A DNA stretch of 28,808 nt from CAZFVY01 sp964522665 (lineage in GTDB: Bacteria; Verrucomicrobiota; Verrucomicrobiia; Limisphaerales; CAZFVY01), in NCBI GenBank assembly GCA_964522665.1, contig CAZFVY010000096.1:1-28808 (forward strand). The letters run 5' to 3'. The notes beneath the pieces are model-generated. The model saw nothing but the letters and a program-made list of their open reading frames with translations, had not been told where the DNA came from and did not search any database. Both the position numbers and the translations under genes were made by a program. Shown in pieces: positions 24,348 to 28,808 of this stretch. How positions within the stretch are numbered: position 1 is the first letter of the stretch; each line of letters starts with the position of its first letter.

Positions 24348-25049
24348 CTATTCGGTGGCCTCAACCACTACATCCATAATGACCGGTTCCTTATTGAAAC
24401 GGAACGTAAAGACCTGGTGACGGCCCTGGGTGGCCGTCGGCGGGGTGAACTCGGTGACGCGCGCGACCTGGGGCAGGCCGAGCTTGCAGCTCAGGCCGGC
24501 GTCCACGAGGTTCGACTTGAAATTGCCCACGACCATGTTCACGAGTTCCTTGAGCAGATCGGTGACCCCGGCGCGAATTTCCGCGGGCACTTTGGTGCCG
24601 AGGACTTGGCTGGTCAGGAACGCGGCGAAGGAGTCCTTGAGGCGGATGTACACGACGCCGTTGGCTTTGCCGGCAAAGGTGGCGGAGCCGACGAACTGGC
24701 CGCCGTTGATCGGCCCGATCACGATCGGATCGACCGGCTCGAGGTTGATCGAGGCCATGGTGCTGAACGTGTTCGTGACCGCGCGAATGAGCGGTTCGCT
24801 CATCGCCAGCAGGAGCAAGCAACCGACGCCGGTGCGGAAGACGGCTTGGTCAACGGTTTCAATATCGGTTCGTCCGCCGGTGTTGGCCGCGCGCAGCAAC
24901 CGCTCGGTCAACGCGTTGTCCGTTTTGATGACCTTGATGATTTCCTCGACGTCCGCGTCCCGCTTCATGACCAGCTTGCCAAGCCGGACGACGCTATCAG
25001 GCAAGGGCGCGATGCCGAATTTCTGGCTGAGAAGATTGGGGTCGCTCAT
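24348..25049 (-). CDS. cheX: CheX-like phosphatase fused to a truncated HDOD domain
   Basis: In this 233-residue protein residues 8-85 match only the first half of an HDOD domain: APLPDSVVRLGKLV (14-27), IKTDNALTERLLRAANTG (41-58) and AVFRTGVGCLLLLAM (69-83). The HD half with metal ligands is missing. From about 92 onward the protein is CheX-like: GSATFAGKANGVVYIRL (121-137), the catalytic motif ExxN as ELVN (168-171), then GNFKSNL (175-181) and CKLGLP (188-193). CheX/CheC phosphatases remove phosphate from CheY. The HDOD fragment could be a dimerisation or targeting part, and it resembles the neighbouring full HDOD protein. This architecture is not one I know as standard. The ATG at 25049 has no clear ribosome binding site. 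Confidence 0.8.
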   Translation of the reverse strand: MSDPNLLSQKFGIAPLPDSVVRLGKLVMKRDADVEEIIKVIKTDNALTERLLRAANTGGRTDIETVDQAVFRTGVGCLLLLAMSEPLIRAVTNTFSTMASINLEPVDPIVIGPINGGQFVGSATFAGKANGVVYIRLKDSFAAFLTSQVLGTKVPAEIRAGVTDLLKELVNMVVGNFKSNLVDAGLSCKLGLPQVARVTEFTPPTATQGRHQVFTFRFNKEPVIMDVVVEATE

Positions 25050-25086
25050 ACTCGTCAGACTAATCTGGCCTGCACTCGGTTTGGCA

Positions 25087-25584
25087 TCAAGCTTCGTTTT
25101 CGTCTTTTTTGACGATGACCACCAGCCGAACCGCTTCGGCCTCGGATTGGTAATGCTGTTCTTGCAGGCGGCCGTCCCCGATGGCGGGCGGGCTGATCTG
25201 GAACTCCTGTCCGCGGAGGACCGAGGGAACGCTGAGCTTGCACGAAAAGCCCGCGTCGCTGAGGCGGGACTTGAAGCTGCCGCCGACCATGTTGGTTAAT
25301 TCGGCGACGACATCAACCGTTTCCGCGTCGCCCAGTTCCTCGGCTGGGATGCCCATCATGGTCGAAGCCGCCTTCTTGGCCAGCGCCAGGGTCAAGTGGA
25401 GGTAAACGTTGCCTTTGACGCTGCCGGCGAAGCCGACCGAGCCGACGATCCGATCGACGTGTTGTTCCTTGCTCTCCGCCGAGACCGCGGCGGGTTGGAG
25501 TTCGAGCGAGAGCATGGTGCTGAATACGTCGGTAATCGCGTCCTTCATCAAACCGTCCAGGTTGAGTTCCGCTAAAGATGCCAT
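25087..25584 (-). CDS. cheX: CheX-type CheY-P phosphatase
   Basis: This 165-residue single-domain CheX protein shows DAITDVFSTML (15-25), GSVGFAGSVKGNVYLHL (48-64), the catalytic motif ELTN (95-98), GGSFKSRLSDAGFSCKLSVP (101-120) and a polar tail. It should dephosphorylate one or more of the three CheY proteins, acting as a dimer as in the family. The start ATG at 25584 follows AAGGA with 6-nt spacing. The core closely resembles the CheX part of the next gene (NM-V-G-FKS-L-DAG-SCKL), so the two probably arose by duplication, with the HDOD fragment gained or lost afterwards. Confidence 0.9.
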   Translation of the reverse strand: MASLAELNLDGLMKDAITDVFSTMLSLELQPAAVSAESKEQHVDRIVGSVGFAGSVKGNVYLHLTLALAKKAASTMMGIPAEELGDAETVDVVAELTNMVGGSFKSRLSDAGFSCKLSVPSVLRGQEFQISPPAIGDGRLQEQHYQSEAEAVRLVVIVKKDENEA

Positions 25585-25644
25585 GGTAATTCCTTATTTG
25601 AGCTGCAGTTGCCTTGCGTTGTTTAGTCGCTGCGGTTGGTTGGT

Positions 25645-26070
25645 TTAGCGCAGACCGAGGAACTCGAGCTTTGCCTCCAGCATTCCCTTTTCCACCGGCT
25701 TCATCAAATACTCGCTGGCTCCAGCCTGGAGGGCCTCGGAGAGTTGTTCGGCGGTATTCAAAGTCGTAATCATGATGACCGGGATATTCGCGTCGGCCGA
25801 CGGCCGCTGCCGCAAAGCGCGGAGAAACTCGACGCCGTTCATCACCGGCATCTCCCAGTCCAACAGGATAAGATCGGGGGCCGGGCCGTTGTCAAGCGCG
25901 CTCAGGGCCGCCGCGCCATGCTCGGCGCCGGACGGTTTGAAGCCCAATTCGGTCATCATGCGGGAAAGGATTCCCCGGATGGCTCGCGAGTCATCGACCA
26001 CCAGGACGGTTTTGGGCGGCGCTCCGGGGTTAGGTTCCGCGGGTTGGCTCTGTGCGTCTTCGGACATCAT
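25645..26070 (-). CDS. cheY: CheY-type single-domain response regulator (third of three)
   Basis: This 141-residue receiver has a Pro-rich, disordered N-terminal extension (1-20), D26/D27, phosphoacceptor Asp71 (LLDWEMPVMNG), Thr102/Thr103 and Lys124 (YLMKPV). There is no output domain. Two adjacent ATG codons (26070, 26067) follow a GGAGG ribosome binding site at 26080-26084; the first gives 9-nt spacing. It lies 84 bp after CheR and 60 bp before CheX, a normal regulator-plus-phosphatase arrangement. Confidence 0.93.
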   Translation of the reverse strand: MMSEDAQSQPAEPNPGAPPKTVLVVDDSRAIRGILSRMMTELGFKPSGAEHGAAALSALDNGPAPDLILLDWEMPVMNGVEFLRALRQRPSADANIPVIMITTLNTAEQLSEALQAGASEYLMKPVEKGMLEAKLEFLGLR

Positions 26071-26154
26071 ACGGTCGGTCCTCCGGGTTGGCGCGCGTTG
26101 CTCCGGTGAAGGACGCCGCGCGCTCTTTTGAATGCGATAAAGCTCATGCCGATC

Positions 26155-26979
26155 TCAACCCAATTGGTAGCAGTTCGTGTTGTTGATGTGAACGGCCTTG
26201 AAGGCGCTTTCCAGATTCACGGTCGTCTCGGCCGAGCCGAGGAACAAGTACCCGTCGGGCGCCAGCAGGCGCTTGATGCGCTCAAGTATGTTCTTCTTCA
26301 TCTCGACATTGAAATAGATCAGCACGTTGCGGATGAATACCAAATCCACGGGCGGGGGAACCGACCAGGCCTCGGCCAGGTTCAACTTGCGAAACGTGAT
26401 CATTTTGCGCAGTTCTTCGGAAATCTGCCACCAGGGGCCCTCCTGCTTGAAATATTTCAGCAGCAACGGGGCCGGGAGGCCGCGGTTGACCTCGATTTGG
26501 TTGTATTTTCCCTCGATGGCGCGCGCCAGCACATGATTCGCGAGATCGGTCGCCAGAATCCGCACGTCCCAGCCGCGGAGCGCTGGAAAATATTCGCGCA
26601 GGATCATCGCGATCGTGTACGGCTCCTGCCCGGTCGAGGAAGCCGCGCACCAGATGTTCAGGCGGCGGGTCGCGGTCCGCTTCTGGATCAAGCTGGGCAG
26701 CACGGTCAACCGGAGCGCGTTAAACGGATGAATGTCCCGGAAGAAATAGGTCTCGTTCGTGGTCAACGCGTCCACCAGGTCCCGCTCCGCCGCGCCGCCG
26801 GAGGGCGAGCGCAGGAGCGCGACCAATTCACCAATCGTCGTGAGCTTGTACTTGCGCAGGACGGGCACGACGCGGGCCTCGACCAGGTATTCCTTGCCGG
26901 CGTCAAGCGCGATGGCGGAGCGCTGCAGTAAAAACTGCCGGATGAAATCAAACTCTCCCGGGGTGATCGCCGCGCTCAT
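26155..26979 (-). CDS. cheR: Chemoreceptor glutamate methyltransferase CheR
   Basis: CheR methylates glutamate side chains of MCP receptors using SAM, for adaptation. The 274-residue protein is of normal length. It has the N-terminal helical domain (1-70), TTNETYFFRD (73-82), the SAM-binding motif WCAASSTGQEPYT (110-122), ATDLA (143-147) and RNVLIYFN (217-224), all canonical. The ATG overlaps the CheB stop (ATGA), so CheB and CheR are coupled. In contrast to the CheR-CheX fusion at the end of the cluster, nothing in this copy suggests loss of activity. Confidence 0.95.
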   Translation of the reverse strand: MSAAITPGEFDFIRQFLLQRSAIALDAGKEYLVEARVVPVLRKYKLTTIGELVALLRSPSGGAAERDLVDALTTNETYFFRDIHPFNALRLTVLPSLIQKRTATRRLNIWCAASSTGQEPYTIAMILREYFPALRGWDVRILATDLANHVLARAIEGKYNQIEVNRGLPAPLLLKYFKQEGPWWQISEELRKMITFRKLNLAEAWSVPPPVDLVFIRNVLIYFNVEMKKNILERIKRLLAPDGYLFLGSAETTVNLESAFKAVHINNTNCYQLG

Positions 26980-28094
26980 CGTGAGAAGGTTCCCGTCGGT
27001 CGATTCGCGCTCGCCGGCGTCGCGGCGTCGCGGCGGGCGCCTTGGGTGACCAGTTGGGTGATCCGGACCGCGATTTGGTCCAGGGGCAGGACAACGTCGG
27101 CCAGGCCCGCGTTGGCGACGGCGCCGGGCATGCCCCAGACGACCGAGCTGGCTTCGTCCTGCACCATGATCGTGCCGTGGGCGGCGGCGATCGTCTCGCA
27201 GCCGCGGAGACCGTCCTGCCCCATCCCGGTCAGGACCACGGCGAGGCTCGCGCCGCCGTAAACCGCCGCGACCGAGCGGAAGAGCACGTCCACCGCGGGC
27301 CGGCAGGAATTCTCGGGCGGGCCTTGGTGAAGGTTAACGCGCGTTTGGACGCCGGCGCGGGCGATTTCCATGTGAAAATTGCCCGGCGCGATCAGCGCGT
27401 GGCCCGGCGCCAGGACGTCGCCGGTGATCGCCTCGGTCACCCGGAGCCGGCCGAGCGCGCCCAGTCGATTGGCCAGCGACTTCGTGAAGACGGGCGGCAT
27501 GTGCTGCACGACGACGATGGGGACGGGGAAATCGGCGGGAAAATTCGCGAAGATGGCGGCCAACGCGTTGGGGCCGCCGGTGGAGACGCCGATCGCCACC
27601 ACGTCGAAGACGCGCGCGGAGGGCTGTTTTCGGGGCGCCTGCGGCGGCAGCGGCGCGCGGACGGGGCGGGCCAGGTTGGCGACCGTTCGGGCGCACGCCG
27701 CCTTGATGCGGGGGACCAACTCCTCGCGGACGGCCTGGATGCTGGCGCCGACGCTGCCCAGATTGGCCGGCTTGGTCACGTAGTCTGTGGCCCCGGCCGC
27801 GAGAGCTTCGAGCGTGGTGGCGGCGCCGCGCTCGGTCAGCGTGCTGAACATGATCACCGGCAGCTTCGGATAATCGGGGCGCAAGCGCTGAAGGGTCTGC
27901 AATCCATCCAGCTCCGGCATCTCCACGTCGAGCGTCACCAGATCCGGCTTGAGTTGCGCGATCTTCGCCAGGCCGATCAGGCCGTTGGCGGCCGTGCCGA
28001 TGACCTCGATGTCGGGGTCGGCCGAGATCGCGTCCGACAGCAGCCGCCGCATAACGACGGAGTCATCGACGATCAAGACGCGAATCTTCGGCAT
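26976..28094 (-). CDS. cheB: Chemotaxis methylesterase/glutaminase CheB
   Basis: CheB removes methyl groups from receptors and deamidates glutamines when phosphorylated. The 372-residue protein has a receiver domain (1-125; D10/D11, Asp56, Lys108), a Pro/Arg linker (about 140-160) and a methylesterase domain with catalytic Ser171 in GVSTGGP, His198 in VQHMPP and Asp294 in GMGQDG. The C-terminus has a short polar tail. It is coupled to CheR by a 4-base overlap and follows the MCP gene after 190 bp. The ATG at 28094 begins the conserved MPKIRVLIVDDS. Confidence 0.96.
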   Translation of the reverse strand: MPKIRVLIVDDSVVMRRLLSDAISADPDIEVIGTAANGLIGLAKIAQLKPDLVTLDVEMPELDGLQTLQRLRPDYPKLPVIMFSTLTERGAATTLEALAAGATDYVTKPANLGSVGASIQAVREELVPRIKAACARTVANLARPVRAPLPPQAPRKQPSARVFDVVAIGVSTGGPNALAAIFANFPADFPVPIVVVQHMPPVFTKSLANRLGALGRLRVTEAITGDVLAPGHALIAPGNFHMEIARAGVQTRVNLHQGPPENSCRPAVDVLFRSVAAVYGGASLAVVLTGMGQDGLRGCETIAAAHGTIMVQDEASSVVWGMPGAVANAGLADVVLPLDQIAVRITQLVTQGARRDAATPASANRPTGTFSR

Positions 28095-28230
28095 AAATCA
28101 ATCTATCCAGGCTGGCGCCACGAGCGCCGCAAAGCCATTGGGTTCCACGAGAGCGTCATGTAGCGAGCGAGAACGTAACAGTCACCCGGGTCGATTGGCA
28201 CGAACTAAATTCCAGAGGCCGGGCCGGATC

Positions 28231-28258
28231 GGCCGGGCGGGGAAATCCCGCTCCGGCC
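28231..28258 (-). terminator. GC-rich hairpin between the MCP and CheB genes
   Basis: GGCCGGGCGGG (28231-28241) can pair with CCCGCTCCGGCC (28247-28258) around a loop of five bases, about 27 nt after the MCP stop. No T-run follows on the minus strand. It may attenuate or process the transcript rather than terminate it, giving more receptor than downstream product. Nothing else is seen in the 190-bp gap (28095-28284). Confidence 0.35.
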
Positions 28259-28284
28259 CCGCGGTTGGCGGATGACGGTGATGG

Positions 28285-28808
28285 TTAGACGGCGCGGGCG
28301 ATTTCCGACTTCAACGTTCGGTCTGGTCGGGCGTTGGCTTTCGCCTGGCCGTCGTTGGCGGCGCCATTGGACTTCGGGGCCGCGCCACTGGCGGCGGAAG
28401 ACGCCTCGTCACTCACCTTAAACTGGCTGACCAATTTGGACAATTCCGTCGCCATGCGGGCCAACTCCGCGGAACTGGTCCGGCTGTCGGTGGCGGCGGC
28501 GCTGGTCTGCTGAGCGGCGCTGGCGACACCGGTGATGTTCTGGGCGATTTCGGCGCTGCCCTTGGCGGCTTCGGAGACGTTGCGGCCGATCTCGTTGGTG
28601 GTGGCCGTCTGCTCCTCGACGGCGCCGGCGATCGCGGTTTGCAGGTCGTTGATGCGGTTGATCACGGCGGTGATTTCGCCGATTGCTTTGACGGCGCCTT
28701 TGGTGTCTTGCTGGATCGCCTCGATCTTTTTGCTGATGTCGTCGGTCGCCTTGGCGGTTTCCTTGGCCAGTTCCTTGACTTCATTGGCGACCACGGCGAA
28801 GCCCTTGC
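28285..28808 (-). CDS. Methyl-accepting chemotaxis protein, C-terminal part (runs off the window)
   Basis: Only the last 174 codons are present; the 5' part lies beyond the right edge. The visible sequence begins at the signalling tip with KGFAVVANEVKELAKETA, which contacts CheA/CheW in all MCPs. It continues as the descending coiled coil (IQQDTKGAVKAIGEI, EEQTATTNEIGRNVSEA) down to the end of the helix near SKLVSQFKV. A disordered Ser/Ala/Lys tail ends in SEIARAV and lacks a CheR/CheB-tethering NWETF-type pentapeptide. The ligand domain and membrane anchoring cannot be judged. It is the first visible gene of the chemosensory cluster. Confidence 0.95.
   Translation of the reverse strand, partial: KGFAVVANEVKELAKETAKATDDISKKIEAIQQDTKGAVKAIGEITAVINRINDLQTAIAGAVEEQTATTNEIGRNVSEAAKGSAEIAQNITGVASAAQQTSAAATDSRTSSAELARMATELSKLVSQFKVSDEASSAASGAAPKSNGAANDGQAKANARPDRTLKSEIARAV

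Noticed and set aside
27042..28163. 373-residue plus-strand ORF opposite cheB
   Set aside because: Antisense to a canonical CheB with all catalytic residues; Gly/Arg/Asp-rich shadow composition.
20934..28808. Ordinary flagellar chemotaxis operon
   Set aside because: No flagellar, motor-switch or CheW gene is seen, and HDOD proteins and CheX fusions are not part of standard flagellar operons; the assignment is left open.

Overview
The window is a GC-rich (about 60-65% G+C by eye) piece of a bacterial chromosome. It most likely comes from a member of the Verrucomicrobiota related to Pedosphaera/Limisphaera. That placement is inference. It rests on a short pseudopilin of the type abundant in that group, a secreted NHL-repeat protein ending in the SWP...ATNYLLEATSVL...FRLR tail domain typical of the group, and interspersed inverted repeats. 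I found no rRNA, tRNA, CRISPR array, phage gene or transposase. Many long ORFs exist antisense to real genes, a normal effect of high third-position G+C.

Layout. 1-423: no gene; degenerate direct/inverted repeats and a leader with competing hairpins. 424-765: pseudopilin, followed by a strong intrinsic terminator. 881-4400 (+): translation factors RF3 (prfC) and an Uup-type ABC-F ATPase. 4375-6947 (-): a DEAD-box helicase with a DbpA-type RNA-binding domain, translationally coupled to an L7Ae/YlxQ-like RNA-binding protein. 7100-11276 (-): an alpha/beta-hydrolase esterase, the secreted NHL beta-propeller, a HupE/UreJ-like membrane protein and a stand-alone CoaB-type synthetase. A 164-bp element with 35-bp terminal inverted repeats sits exactly between the last two. 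11573-13117 (+): a receiver-PAS-HisKA_2 hybrid kinase, convergent with a UvrD-type helicase (13133-15256, -). 15340-16212 (-): an HD-domain protein.

16384-20910 (+) is a four-gene operon in which every junction overlaps: a creatininase-family amidohydrolase, an MFS transporter, a Tat-exported protein of unknown function, and a cytoplasmic paralogue of that protein. It looks like an uptake and degradation module for an unidentified compound and is one of two candidates for an undescribed system.

20934-28808 (-) is a chemosensory cluster, transcribed from the right edge: an MCP receptor (partial), CheB, CheR, CheY, CheX, a truncated-HDOD/CheX fusion, CheY, a full HDOD protein, CheY, and a CheR-CheX fusion. 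It carries three CheX-type phosphatase domains (all with the ExxN motif), three free CheY proteins and two CheR domains, but no CheA or CheW within the window. No flagellar genes are visible. CheX domains fused to a methyltransferase and to half an HDOD domain are unusual architectures and form the second candidate novel system. The outputs may be type IV pili or a non-motility process, but the sequence does not decide this.
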